Shown here in pieces: positions 16,502 to 23,945 of a DNA stretch of 32,304 nt. Every line of letters starts with the position of its first letter. Position 1 is the stretch's first letter. This stretch comes from Clostridia bacterium (GTDB taxonomy: Bacteria > Bacillota > Clostridia > Oscillospirales > CAG-272), in assembly GCA_900763885.1 (NCBI GenBank), contig CAAFLY010000202.1:1-32304 (forward strand), in the 5' to 3' direction. The position numbers were made by a program, and so were the translations under genes. Under the pieces are notes generated by a model. The model searched no databases. It was not told the origin of the DNA and was given only the letters and a program-made list of their open reading frames with translations.

Positions 16502-17179
16502 TCAGGAAAACAGCATTCCGGCGATTTTGGCTTCCGTGTTCTCCCGGATCCCGGAAAGAAGCGCGGGAATGGAGCAGCAGGTCTCCATGTCGCCATACCG
16601 CACGATCACGCCGCCCGGGATTTTCGCGTCCGTATCGGAGAGAGTGATGTGCAGGCCGGACGGATCCACACCGGAGCTTTGCAGAGCATCGGCGGTTGCG
16701 GAACAGATCCCGGCACCGAATTTTTCCCGATCCGCACCGGACAGCAGGATGACAAACGCGTCTTCCGTGCCGACCTCCTCCTCGCCGTATTCCTCGCGCA
16801 GACGACGGATCGTATCAAGCCGTTCCGAAATCGCGTCTGCGGCAAGTCCGGCGAGAAACGCGCCGTATTTTTCGGCAGGCAGCGCGCAGATCGCTTTTTC
16901 CGCTCTGGCATATACCTCGTCGAGCAGCGCGGCCTTTTCGGCAAGGATCGTCTCCCGTTCCCGCATGGCGCATTCCGCGTTCGCACGGGAAAGGATCGCG
17001 TCCGTTTCCTTTTTACGGGTGACGGCGGCATCTTCTTCCATGGCGGCGATCCGTTTGGCGGTTTCGGCTTCCATGGCGGACAATCTGGCGCGGGTATCCT
17101 CGTCGATTTTCTGACACCGTTCCTCCGCGTCTGCAGCGATCTTTTGTAAGATCTTATCTAAATTGTTCATGTCCTCCAT
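16502..17179 (-). CDS. ntpE: V-type ATPase subunit E (peripheral stalk)
   Basis: A 225-residue peripheral-stalk subunit. The first 100 residues are a highly charged Ala/Glu/Arg-rich coiled coil that pairs with NtpF. The C-terminal half, around LPAEKYGAFLAGLA and later PGGVIVRYGDMETCCSIPALL, is the globular E domain that grips the head. Length is typical. The ATG at 17179 is preferred, with GGGAG five bases upstream; an in-frame ATG at 17170 has GGAGG only two bases away, too close. It lies downstream of ntpK behind a hairpin. Confidence 0.9.
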   Translation of the reverse strand: MEDMNNLDKILQKIAADAEERCQKIDEDTRARLSAMEAETAKRIAAMEEDAAVTRKKETDAILSRANAECAMRERETILAEKAALLDEVYARAEKAICALPAEKYGAFLAGLAADAISERLDTIRRLREEYGEEEVGTEDAFVILLSGADREKFGAGICSATADALQSSGVDPSGLHITLSDTDAKIPGGVIVRYGDMETCCSIPALLSGIRENTEAKIAGMLFS

Positions 17180-17186
17180 CCATTCT

Positions 17187-17200
17187 CCCGGAAAACCGGG
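17187..17200 (-). other. Intergenic hairpin between ntpK and ntpE
   Basis: CCCGG and CCGGG form a five-base GC stem with a four-base loop directly upstream of ntpE. With no T-run it should not end transcription by itself. It could protect the ntpK messenger, whose product is needed in many copies per enzyme. Confidence 0.5.
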
Positions 17201-17230
17201 TTTCGTTCGTTTTGTGTACCGATTCCGGGA

Positions 17231-17731
17231 TCAATAGAACAGGATGGGCAGGAGAGAGATGAGAAGTGCGAAGATGGCGTAGGTTTCCACAAGCGCGGCT
17301 TGCGTGATCGCCTTACCGACCTCGCCCGGACGCTTCGCGATCAGGTGGATACCGGCGGCTGCGACACGACCCTGGAGCACGGCGGAACGAAGTCCCACAA
17401 TGGCGATCGGGAGAGAGGAGAGCAGGAAGTATACGCCGTCGATGACGGAAATGTCCTGGGGCGTGCCGATGACGCCGATTTTGAAGAGGATAAGGAACGC
17501 GGTGATCAGACCGTAGATGCCCTGCGTGCCCGGAAGAGCCTGCAGCAGAAGCGCCTTGCCGAATTTGGACGGGTCCTCACTGAGCATCCCGCTGGAGGCT
17601 TCACCAACGATGGATACGCCCTTTGCACTGCCGATACCGGCAAGAGTCGCGGCGAGAACGGCACCGGTGATGGCTAAATTCTGCCCGGTGATGAACTGAT
17701 TCAGGAACTGAGAGAAGGTTGAGATTTCCAT
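17231..17731 (-). CDS. ntpK: V-type ATPase membrane ring subunit K, Na+-type
   Basis: A 166-residue proteolipid with four membrane helices in two hairpins, the duplicated form found in bacterial V-ATPases. The ion site matches Enterococcus hirae NtpK residue by residue: Leu66, Thr69 and Gln70 in LPGTQG, Gln120 in LQGRVAAAG, and the essential Glu149 in LVETYAI. These equal Leu61, Thr64, Gln65, Gln110 and Glu139 of the known Na+ site, so the ring is predicted to carry Na+ rather than H+. The C-terminus is hydrophobic. It lies between ntpI and ntpE, as in the E. hirae operon. Confidence 0.95.
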   Translation of the reverse strand: MEISTFSQFLNQFITGQNLAITGAVLAATLAGIGSAKGVSIVGEASSGMLSEDPSKFGKALLLQALPGTQGIYGLITAFLILFKIGVIGTPQDISVIDGVYFLLSSLPIAIVGLRSAVLQGRVAAAGIHLIAKRPGEVGKAITQAALVETYAIFALLISLLPILFY

Positions 17732-17776
17732 AATGCTGAAACTCCTTTTCTTTTATGGTGGTTTTGTATGCAAAAA

Positions 17777-19705
17777 TCATTCAAAACGAACGTATTGCGA
17801 CTGGGGAGAGAGCGGTGTGAACGGTCTGCCGCCATCCTCGTAGAACTTCCCGAAAAACTCGATGTACTGGAGACGGGACGTGTGTACAAAGGAGCCAAGC
17901 AGGTTGATCCCAAGGTTCATCACGTGACCGATGGTGCCGACGATGATGAGCATGATCACGCCCGCGACGGTCGGACCGAACATGGTGCCGATGGTGTTGA
18001 ACACACTGGCAATGACCGCGGACGCAAGCCCGAGCGACAGGATTCGGGAGTACGACAGCAGGTCCGAAACATAGCTTACGATGTCGTAGAGACTGAGCAG
18101 TCCCTTGAGTACCTTCATGATCGGGTTCTTTTCCGCGCGTCCCTGGGTCAGCACCAGCATCACCAGTCCCACGCAGACGACCGCGATGCCGACGTTCATG
18201 GAGACAAACGCGATTCCGGCGCCGATAAAGACAAGCATCCAGCTGCCGGCGTCAAAGATCGCCGCAAACGGATGACCGCCCCTCCAGAGCACGTGGAACT
18301 TCACGCAAAGGCCCGCGAAGAGATGGAGTGCGCCGATGCCGAGGGAGACAAAGAGGAACATCATCGGCTCCGACAGCGGATTGAACCAGAGCGCGAGATC
18401 ACAGCCCTCCGGTTTGCCGAGGAAGTATCTGGCGATGGCGTCCGGGAGATCCCCGAAATACCCGCCGAACAGCACTCCCATGACGATCATGGAGCCGCCG
18501 CACATCGTAAACATCCACATGAACTTGCGCAGTGATCCGGTCGGCTTCATGAGCTTTAAGCCCAGCAAACAGGCGGCGACAAGGAGCACTCCGTATCCGA
18601 CGTCCGCGAACATGAGCCCAAAAATGATGATGTAGAAAAAGCTCATGATAAACGTCGGGTCAAAGGTTCCGTATGCCGGCAGGGAATAGAGGCTGATGAC
18701 CGGCTCAAACTGGGTCGCCATCGCGTTGTTCTCGAGCAATACCGGCACGTCGTCCTCCGGCTCCGGATCGGACAGCGCATAGGCGTCCCCGCGCGATTCG
18801 AGCAGCTCGATGAGCTTTTCGGTCGCCTTTTCCGGGACCCATCCGGTCAGAATCGCGGTGGTATCCGTATAGGTGAGCTGGCCGGACGCGTCGAGCCGTG
18901 CCAATGTGGTGGTCAGACGGTCGCAGTACACCTCAATCGCCGACAGCTTTTCCGCGAGAGCTTCCGCGTCGTGCCGGATCCCCTCCCGTTCGGAATCGAG
19001 ATTGGCTTGCTCTGTGCGCAGGAGAGAGAGCTTCCCGTCCGCGAATCCTTCCACGGCACTGGCGGATGCGGTGGTCTGGGTGAATCCGAATCCGGTAAGC
19101 GTACGCAGGACCGCGTCGAGATCGTCTTTGTGTGCCGTCACCGCGATGGCGGAGCTGGTTTTGTCCGCCGATACGATCTCGGTCACACAGGAATACGCGC
19201 CGAGCGCCGTGTCCAGTCCGTTCGGATCGACACCGCCGGGCAGTGTGCCGCAGACCGTTTTGGTAAAGCGCGTTTCCGTTCCCGGTAAAACGCCGGCATA
19301 TCCGCGCCAGGGAAAGAGAGCGAGCCGTTCGTTTTCCAAGGCCTGCAGTTCTCCTCCGATCCGGCGCAGCCGATCCTCCAGACCGACAGCGCGGGAGATC
19401 GCGGATTCCGTATCCGCTGTCTCACGTGTGTCGCCGGAGAAGGGGACCTCCGTCATTGGGGTGAACAGGGAACGCGTTTTTTTGTGATATTGCGAGAGAA
19501 AATCGATAGCCTGCCGGGTGTCGCGCAGCTTTCGCTGGAGCCGTGCGGCCTCCTCGGCACGGATCGGCTGTGCGTTTGGTACAGTCGTATCCGGCACCGA
19601 TGCGCTCAAATCGACGCAACGGCGTTTTTGCAGTTCCGTCATCAGCTTGTCCGCCTCCGAGCGCATGGTCACGACGGACAGCTTTTTCATTTTTCCAACA
19701 GCCAT
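17777..19705 (-). CDS. ntpI: V-type ATPase subunit I/a (membrane stator)
   Basis: A 642-residue subunit with a soluble N-terminal half (about residues 1-330, with coiled coils) and a C-terminal half of seven or eight membrane helices starting at FIMSFFYIIIFGLMFADVGYG. The conserved motif LLSYSRILSLGLA carries the arginine that faces the ring Glu and is needed for ion transfer. GAGG lies six bases upstream of the ATG, which follows the ntpF stop by eight bases. Length and order match the NtpI family. Confidence 0.95.
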   Translation of the reverse strand: MAVGKMKKLSVVTMRSEADKLMTELQKRRCVDLSASVPDTTVPNAQPIRAEEAARLQRKLRDTRQAIDFLSQYHKKTRSLFTPMTEVPFSGDTRETADTESAISRAVGLEDRLRRIGGELQALENERLALFPWRGYAGVLPGTETRFTKTVCGTLPGGVDPNGLDTALGAYSCVTEIVSADKTSSAIAVTAHKDDLDAVLRTLTGFGFTQTTASASAVEGFADGKLSLLRTEQANLDSEREGIRHDAEALAEKLSAIEVYCDRLTTTLARLDASGQLTYTDTTAILTGWVPEKATEKLIELLESRGDAYALSDPEPEDDVPVLLENNAMATQFEPVISLYSLPAYGTFDPTFIMSFFYIIIFGLMFADVGYGVLLVAACLLGLKLMKPTGSLRKFMWMFTMCGGSMIVMGVLFGGYFGDLPDAIARYFLGKPEGCDLALWFNPLSEPMMFLFVSLGIGALHLFAGLCVKFHVLWRGGHPFAAIFDAGSWMLVFIGAGIAFVSMNVGIAVVCVGLVMLVLTQGRAEKNPIMKVLKGLLSLYDIVSYVSDLLSYSRILSLGLASAVIASVFNTIGTMFGPTVAGVIMLIIVGTIGHVMNLGINLLGSFVHTSRLQYIEFFGKFYEDGGRPFTPLSPQSQYVRFE

Positions 19706-19713
19706 ACACTACC

Positions 19714-20046
19714 TCATGAGGATCTCGAGGCGCGCGACAGAACCTCGTTTACAATCACGGAGACCGCCTCGTCCATTTTGCCGGAAACGGATGCGCGGAT
19801 CTCCCGGGCGTGCGTATCCGCGTCGGAGATCGCCTTATCCCGGATTGCCGCCGCCTTCTTCTCCGTTTCCGCACAGGCATCGGCCAATTCCCGACGGAGC
19901 GCGGCTTCTTTTTCACGGAGCCGGACCTCTCTGTCGCCGCCCGCCTGCCGGATTCTGTCCGCAGCCTGTTCGGTCGCCCTTTGCATGCGGATTTGGTTGT
20001 CCGATTCCGCCTTGCGGATCTGCTCCAGTGCATCGTTTTGCATCAT
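19714..20046 (-). CDS. ntpF: V-type ATPase peripheral-stalk subunit G/H (NtpF)
   Basis: A 110-residue, almost wholly helical protein rich in Ala, Glu, Arg and Lys, with no globular domain. It should pair with NtpE in the peripheral stalk. A run such as REKEAALRRELADACAETEK shows the heptad pattern. The double ATG at 20046/20043 is the likely start, with AAAGGA seven bases upstream of 20046. A longer frame to 20136 would overlap the operon promoter. The call rests on composition and on its place as first gene of an operon in the E. hirae order. Confidence 0.82.
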   Translation of the reverse strand: MMQNDALEQIRKAESDNQIRMQRATEQAADRIRQAGGDREVRLREKEAALRRELADACAETEKKAAAIRDKAISDADTHAREIRASVSGKMDEAVSVIVNEVLSRASRSS

Positions 20047-20061
20047 TTGTCCATCCTTTCT

Positions 20062-20075
20062 GTACCGCATGGTAC
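20062..20075 (-). other. Leader hairpin of the ntp operon
   Basis: GTACC and GGTAC pair across a four-base loop in the leader, just upstream of the ntpF ribosome binding site. An alternative pairing with TACCG/CGGTA overlaps it. It might affect translation of ntpF; no regulatory class is recognised. Confidence 0.4.
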
Positions 20076-20107
20076 GGTATTTTACCAAGTGGGATTTGCT
20101 ATCAATC

Positions 20108-20136
20108 ATTTTAGCACAATTCTTGGTTTTCCGCAA
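20108..20136 (-). promoter_or_regulatory. Promoter of the ntp V-ATPase operon
   Basis: On the minus strand TTGCGG (20136-20131) and TAAAAT (20113-20108) are spaced by 17 bases. TG one base before the -10 gives an extended -10. The expected start lies about 55 bases upstream of the ntpF ATG and supports the shorter ntpF. Confidence 0.75.
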
Positions 20137-20376
20137 TGTATATTTTGTGAAGAATCTGAAAAAGGTGAAAATGCAGGGCAGCGGAATCTAAACGGAAGTT
20201 TAGGAAGATGTGTGCATTATCTGAAAATTTCATGAGGGAAAGAGCGGGTTGTTTGTGGAGAAAACGCGCATTTCCTGTCGCCGCAACCCCGGCCCCCGCG
20301 TACTCCGGCGGCGGTGCGTACACAATCGCGAGCGTATTATTTCCTGTAAAAGTCCGTTTTTTTTCGTCACTTGCTC
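20137..20376. other. Non-coding gap with a GC-rich segment between direct repeats
   Basis: No gene is supported here. The notable part is a 60-base GC-rich segment (20279-20338) flanked by the nine-base direct repeat ATTTCCTGT (20270-20278 and 20339-20347). A run of eight T lies near 20359-20364. Short open frames on the minus strand look non-coding in composition. Confidence 0.4.
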
Positions 20377-20405
20377 TTGACAAAATCCGCACTTGCCCAT
20401 ACAAT
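20377..20405 (+). promoter_or_regulatory. Strong sigma-A promoter antisense to a minus-strand gene
   Basis: TTGACA (20377-20382) is a perfect -35 box and TACAAT (20400-20405) a near-perfect -10 box, with an ideal 17-base spacer. It points right, starts RNA near 20412 and runs antisense through the whole of the 20408-20734 gene toward rarA. It could serve rarA through a long leader or make a separate antisense RNA. Confidence 0.7.
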
Positions 20406-20407
20406 AC

Positions 20408-20734
20408 TTATAGGAGATTGGACAGAAGCAGACCGTCGTGCCAGACCTGCCGCATCTCCCGATGGAGCGCGTGGGAGGACGGCGTGCGATGAAAGAGTGA
20501 AACCGTGACCGAGAGGGTTCTTTGTACCGCGTCCTCCGTGACCGTACACTGCATCCGGTAGAACGAGCAGCCATCCGTCTCCCGACACGCGCGTGCATAT
20601 TCCTCCGCACGATCGGCAAGGATCCTATAAAACCGATTGAAGCCCTCCATGTTCCTCTCGCCGTCCGTGATTTGCGGATACCCGATCGCCATGCCGGGCA
20701 GTACGCGGGTCTTTTGCGCGATCCCGATTGCCAT
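20408..20734 (-). CDS. Short hypothetical protein, possible truncated RsiV/DUF3298-like
   Basis: A 108-residue protein with ordinary codon use for this genome, so it is probably real. GAGGG lies eight bases upstream of the ATG. No signal peptide or membrane segment is seen. The layout, with GYPQITDGERNMEGFNRFYR near the start, a middle of alternating beta-type residues such as TLSVTVSLFHR, and QVWHDGLLLSNLL at the end, resembles the first half of DUF3298/RsiV-like proteins. Those usually continue for about another 100 residues, so this may be a truncated member or a short family. The similarity is from memory of the pattern only. A strong promoter directly after its stop fires antisense across it. 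Confidence 0.6.
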   Translation of the reverse strand: MAIGIAQKTRVLPGMAIGYPQITDGERNMEGFNRFYRILADRAEEYARACRETDGCSFYRMQCTVTEDAVQRTLSVTVSLFHRTPSSHALHREMRQVWHDGLLLSNLL

Positions 20735-20770
20735 CTTCCAAGCCCTCTCATTTCTGATACATCAATCTGC

Positions 20771-20794
20771 CGGAGCCTATCGACGCTCCGTTTT
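20771..20794 (+). terminator. Terminator-like hairpin directly upstream of rarA
   Basis: CGGAGC (20771-20776) and GCTCCG (20785-20790) form a perfect six-base stem with an eight-base loop, followed by TTTT (20791-20794). The rarA ribosome binding site AAGGTG starts three bases later. The T-run is short, so it may be a leaky terminator, an attenuator or only a leader hairpin. Confidence 0.5.
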
Positions 20795-20808
20795 GTAAGG
20801 TGAACCAT

Positions 20809-22053
20809 ATGACAAGCTCTTATACGCCACTTGCCGAAAAAGTCCGTCCGCTGACCTTTGACGATATGGTCGGACAGGCGCATCTCTGTGGGAAAAACGG
20901 GATTCTGCGCCGGATTGCCGCTGGGGGAAAACTGCCGTCCATGATCTTCTTCGGTCCTCCGGGATGCGGGAAAACGACGGCTGCCGGCATTCTTGCAAAC
21001 GCCTCCGGAATGCAGATGCACCGTCTCAACGCGACTACGGCGTCCCTCTCCGACATCCGCGACGTGACAAAGGAAACGGAGGGATTGCTCGGGCAGAACG
21101 GAATCTTACTCTACCTCGATGAGATCCAGTATTTCAACAAAAAACAACAGCAGTCCCTGCTTGAATATTTGGAGGACGGCAGAATCACCCTCATCGCCTC
21201 CACAACGGAGAATCCTTACTACTATATATATGACGCGCTTCTGTCCCGATGCTCCGTTTTTGAATTTCGCCATGTGACCGCGGCGGATATTCTCACAAGG
21301 CTCCAAAAGGTGGCGGCGGAGCGGTATCCACAGCTTACGTTTGCCGACGGTGTGCTTGCGAAATTGGCGGACGCGTCCGGGGGGGATGTGCGCCGTGGTC
21401 TGACTCTGTTGGAGGTTGCGTCCCGGCTCGGTGAAGAGACGGACGGCGGAAAGACCGTGTCGATGGATGCCGTGGACGCGCTGGTGCCGGAGGGGTATTT
21501 GTCAAACTTCGACCGCGACGGTGACGTGCATTACGATCTGCTGTCGTGCCTGCAGAAGTCGATTCGCGGCTCTGATCCGGACGCGGCGGTGTTCTATCTC
21601 GCCAAGCTCCTGGAGGGTGGGGATCTCATCTCGCCGTGCCGGAGACTGATGGTGATCGCCAGCGAGGATATTGGTCCGGCATATCCGATGGCGGCGGTGA
21701 TCGTGCGCGCGTGTGTGGAAAGTGCCCGTGAGCTTGGCTTGCCTGAAGCCCGTCTGCCCCTTGCCAACGCCGCCGTGATTCTGGCGACCGCGCCGAAGTC
21801 CAATTCCGCCCACGACGCCATCAACGCCGCGATCGAGGACATCCACAAGGGATTGGGCAGCGACATCCCGACCCATCTCCGTTCTCCGCAGTTCAAGGGA
21901 TACAAATACCCGCACGACTACCCGGATCACTACGTGAAGCAGGACTATCTGCCCGCCGATCTGCGTGGGAAAAGGTACTACACATTCGGCGAGAACAAAA
22001 CGGAGCAGGCGGCGCGCGCGTATTGGCAGAGAATCAAAGGAGAGGACGTATGA
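20809..22053 (+). CDS. rarA: Replication-associated recombination protein A (RarA/MgsA) AAA+ ATPase
   Basis: A 414-residue AAA+ clamp-loader relative that acts at stalled replication forks as a tetramer. Walker A is GPPGCGKTT at 49-57, Walker B LLYLDE ends at Glu105, and sensor 1 is STTENP with Asn135. The arginine finger is Arg147 in LLSRC. The C-terminal oligomerisation part carries ASEDIGPAYP and the family ending YKYPHDYPDHYVKQDYLP. The ATG at 20809 has AAGGTG six bases upstream, and an in-frame GTG at 20800 lacks a site. Its stop overlaps the next start codon. It may be read from the promoter at 20377 through a leader of almost 400 bases. Confidence 0.95.
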   Translation: MTSSYTPLAEKVRPLTFDDMVGQAHLCGKNGILRRIAAGGKLPSMIFFGPPGCGKTTAAGILANASGMQMHRLNATTASLSDIRDVTKETEGLLGQNGILLYLDEIQYFNKKQQQSLLEYLEDGRITLIASTTENPYYYIYDALLSRCSVFEFRHVTAADILTRLQKVAAERYPQLTFADGVLAKLADASGGDVRRGLTLLEVASRLGEETDGGKTVSMDAVDALVPEGYLSNFDRDGDVHYDLLSCLQKSIRGSDPDAAVFYLAKLLEGGDLISPCRRLMVIASEDIGPAYPMAAVIVRACVESARELGLPEARLPLANAAVILATAPKSNSAHDAINAAIEDIHKGLGSDIPTHLRSPQFKGYKYPHDYPDHYVKQDYLPADLRGKRYYTFGENKTEQAARAYWQRIKGEDV

Positions 22054-22799
22054 CCTATATCGAATCGCTGACGGTGGAGCTTACCAACCTCTTGCCGGAG
22101 GATCGGTGGCTCGCCGGTTTGCCATGCTTCGCGGACGGCGGCTGCACGCTCGATTTTTCTTCTCCCGTGACCTTTCTCGTCGGCGAAAACGGCAGCGGAA
22201 AATCGACCGTTTTGGAATCTCTTGCGGCATGTGCCGGGATGAATCCGGAGGGCGGCGGCCGGAATTATCGATTCGCGACCCGGAGCAGCGAGAGCGGGCT
22301 GTGGCGGTATATGCGGCTGTGCAGACGGGGCGGCAAGCGGTGGCGGGACAGCTATTTTCTGCGCGCAGAGACCTTTTATAATGTCGCGACCTACATCGAA
22401 CAGCTTGATGATAACCCCATGGATCTGTCTCCGAAAATCTCATCCTATTATGGGGAGCGCGCCTTGCACGAATCCTCCCATGGCGAGAGCTTTTTCGCGC
22501 TTTTGACCGAAAGACTTTACGGACAGGGGCTGTATCTGTTCGACGAACCGGAGGCGGCTCTGTCCCCGGCGCGGCAGATCGCGATGCTCGAGGTCATCGA
22601 TTCCCTTGTACGGCGGGATTCCCAATTTGTCATCTCCACGCATTCCCCGATCCTGACCGCGTACCCGGGAGCCGTGATCTACGAAATCGGTGAACAGGGA
22701 ATCACACGACGTTCCTGGCAGGAATGCGCGCATACGGTGCTGTATCGGCGATTTTTGTCCGCGCCAGAGACACTTTCTCCGCTGTTTGACAAAAAATAA
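22050..22799 (+). CDS. Small ABC-type AAA ATPase (COG3910-like)
   Basis: A 249-residue soluble ATPase with Walker A GENGSGKST (45-53), a signature-like SHGES near 143-147, Walker B LYLFDEPEAALSP (Asp165, Glu166) and a switch histidine in STHSPIL (His198). This is the layout of single-domain SMC/ABC-like ATPases often labelled predicted ATPase (COG3910). There is no membrane part and no partner permease. The ATG overlaps the rarA stop as ATGA, with AAAGGAGAGG just upstream, so the two genes are translationally coupled. The link suggests a role near DNA replication or repair, but this is inference; function is not established. No nuclease or toxin gene is adjacent. Confidence 0.85.
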   Translation: MTYIESLTVELTNLLPEDRWLAGLPCFADGGCTLDFSSPVTFLVGENGSGKSTVLESLAACAGMNPEGGGRNYRFATRSSESGLWRYMRLCRRGGKRWRDSYFLRAETFYNVATYIEQLDDNPMDLSPKISSYYGERALHESSHGESFFALLTERLYGQGLYLFDEPEAALSPARQIAMLEVIDSLVRRDSQFVISTHSPILTAYPGAVIYEIGEQGITRRSWQECAHTVLYRRFLSAPETLSPLFDKK

Positions 22800-22811
22800 A
22801 CGGAAAATCTC

Positions 22812-22840
22812 TTGCAAAACGGGCGGAAATTTGCTATACT
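22812..22840 (+). promoter_or_regulatory. Promoter of the isomerase/epimerase-like gene
   Basis: TTGCAA (22812-22817) and TATACT (22835-22840) are separated by 17 bases. A small hairpin, CCCGC (22850-22854) with GCGGG (22859-22863), lies at the start of the leader. Confidence 0.78.
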
Positions 22841-22888
22841 GTACGAAAACCCGCCCGTGCGGGAATATCGAACGGAGAGGTAAACAAA

Positions 22889-23773
22889 ATGCTATTATCT
22901 ACACAGACAGACGTTGTGTTCCGTACCCTTGGTGAAGCGGAGGGTGTGGAGGTTTTCGCGCGCGCCGGATATGACGCGATCGATTTTTCCATGTTCCCGA
23001 TGACCAATCCGAATTGCCCGTGGAACACCTGTGATCCGCAGGATTTCGCAAAGACCCTGCGCAAACAGGCAGAGGATGCCGGGGTCCGGTTCAATCAGGC
23101 GCACGCGCCGTTCCCGAGCTGGAAATTTGGTGACGACGCGTACAATCGGTTCATCGTGGAGGCCGTCACCCGGTCGATCCGGATCGCGGGACAGCTCGGC
23201 GCGAAGGCGATTGTCGTCCATCCGATCGCGCATCCGGAGGGCGGTGCGGTCCAGAAGGCGTTCAACCTCGACTATTACCGCAGACTGGAGCCGATCGCAC
23301 TCGATTCCGGCGTGAAGATCGCGCTGGAGAATATGTGGGGCTACGACGGCAACCGCGGCTGCATCATTCCGAATGTGTGTTCGTTCGGCGAGGATCTGGC
23401 GGACTACGTGGACGAGCTGAATCCCGAAGCGTTTACGGTATGCCTCGATCTCGGCCACTGCGGACTGGTCGGTGATGAAGCGGATCACGCCATCCGGGCA
23501 CTTGGAGGCAAACGGCTCGGCGCGCTCCACGTACACGACAACGATTACCGGAACGATACGCACACGATCCCCTACGCCCTCGGCTGCAAGATGCATTGGG
23601 ACAGGATCACCACCGCCCTCGGCGAGATCGATTACCAGGGCGATTTCACCTACGAGGCGGACAACTTCCTCGTGCGCTTTGACAAGGAATCCCTGCCGTA
23701 CGCCGTGCGGTTTATGGCGGAGCTTGGCAGGGTCCTCATTGCAAAGGTGGACGCGGCAAGGCCGGCAAAATAA
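22889..23773 (+). CDS. Sugar phosphate isomerase/epimerase-like TIM barrel (AP-endonuclease 2 family)
   Basis: A 294-residue xylose-isomerase-like TIM barrel. Metal-site residues appear in the expected places: His in FNQAHAPF, His in VVHPIA, Glu in IALENMWG, Asp and His in CLDLGHCG, His-Val-His in ALHVHDND, and the closing Glu in FTYEADNF. Members isomerise or epimerise sugars or inositol derivatives; the substrate is unknown here. GGAGAGG lies upstream of the ATG. The gene has its own promoter and terminator. It is the first of three genes that look sugar-related (binding lipoprotein and alpha-galactosidase follow), so a role in sugar catabolism is likely. Confidence 0.88.
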   Translation: MLLSTQTDVVFRTLGEAEGVEVFARAGYDAIDFSMFPMTNPNCPWNTCDPQDFAKTLRKQAEDAGVRFNQAHAPFPSWKFGDDAYNRFIVEAVTRSIRIAGQLGAKAIVVHPIAHPEGGAVQKAFNLDYYRRLEPIALDSGVKIALENMWGYDGNRGCIIPNVCSFGEDLADYVDELNPEAFTVCLDLGHCGLVGDEADHAIRALGGKRLGALHVHDNDYRNDTHTIPYALGCKMHWDRITTALGEIDYQGDFTYEADNFLVRFDKESLPYAVRFMAELGRVLIAKVDAARPAK

Positions 23774-23813
23774 GCGACGACTGTCGATATTGTAAATATA
23801 CACAAAAAATCAC

Positions 23814-23844
23814 GGGGAGAGTATTGCGTTCTCCCCATTTTTGT
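23814..23844 (+). terminator. Intrinsic terminator of the isomerase/epimerase-like gene
   Basis: GGGGAGA (23814-23820) and TCTCCCC (23830-23836) form a perfect seven-base stem with a nine-base loop, followed by ATTTTTGT. The -35 box of the next promoter lies in the loop. Confidence 0.88.
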
Positions 23845-23852
23845 GCTATAAT
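23824..23852 (+). promoter_or_regulatory. Promoter of the sugar-binding lipoprotein gene, overlapping a terminator
   Basis: A perfect -10 box TATAAT (23847-23852) is preceded 17 bases upstream by TTGCGT (23824-23829). The -35 box is the loop of the upstream terminator, so the terminator and promoter share bases. The leader to the ATG at 23946 is about 85 bases. Confidence 0.68.
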
Positions 23853-23945
23853 AAGTGTACAAAGTGCAAAAACGGTTAATCTTCTCGCAAGGATGACCGG
23901 TTTGCCATGGAAAACGACATTTGAGATAACGGAAAGGAACGCACT

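Noticed and set aside
20111..20404. A 97-residue minus-strand frame in the gap before the ntp promoter
   Set aside because: It has no ribosome binding site, overlaps the ntp promoter and crosses the GC-rich segment; its composition looks non-coding.
20412..20795. Possible RNase P RNA or tmRNA from the plus-strand promoter
   Set aside because: The size fits, but the conserved cores of both (for example GAGGAAAGTCC of RNase P, or the CCA-ending tmRNA acceptor) are absent.
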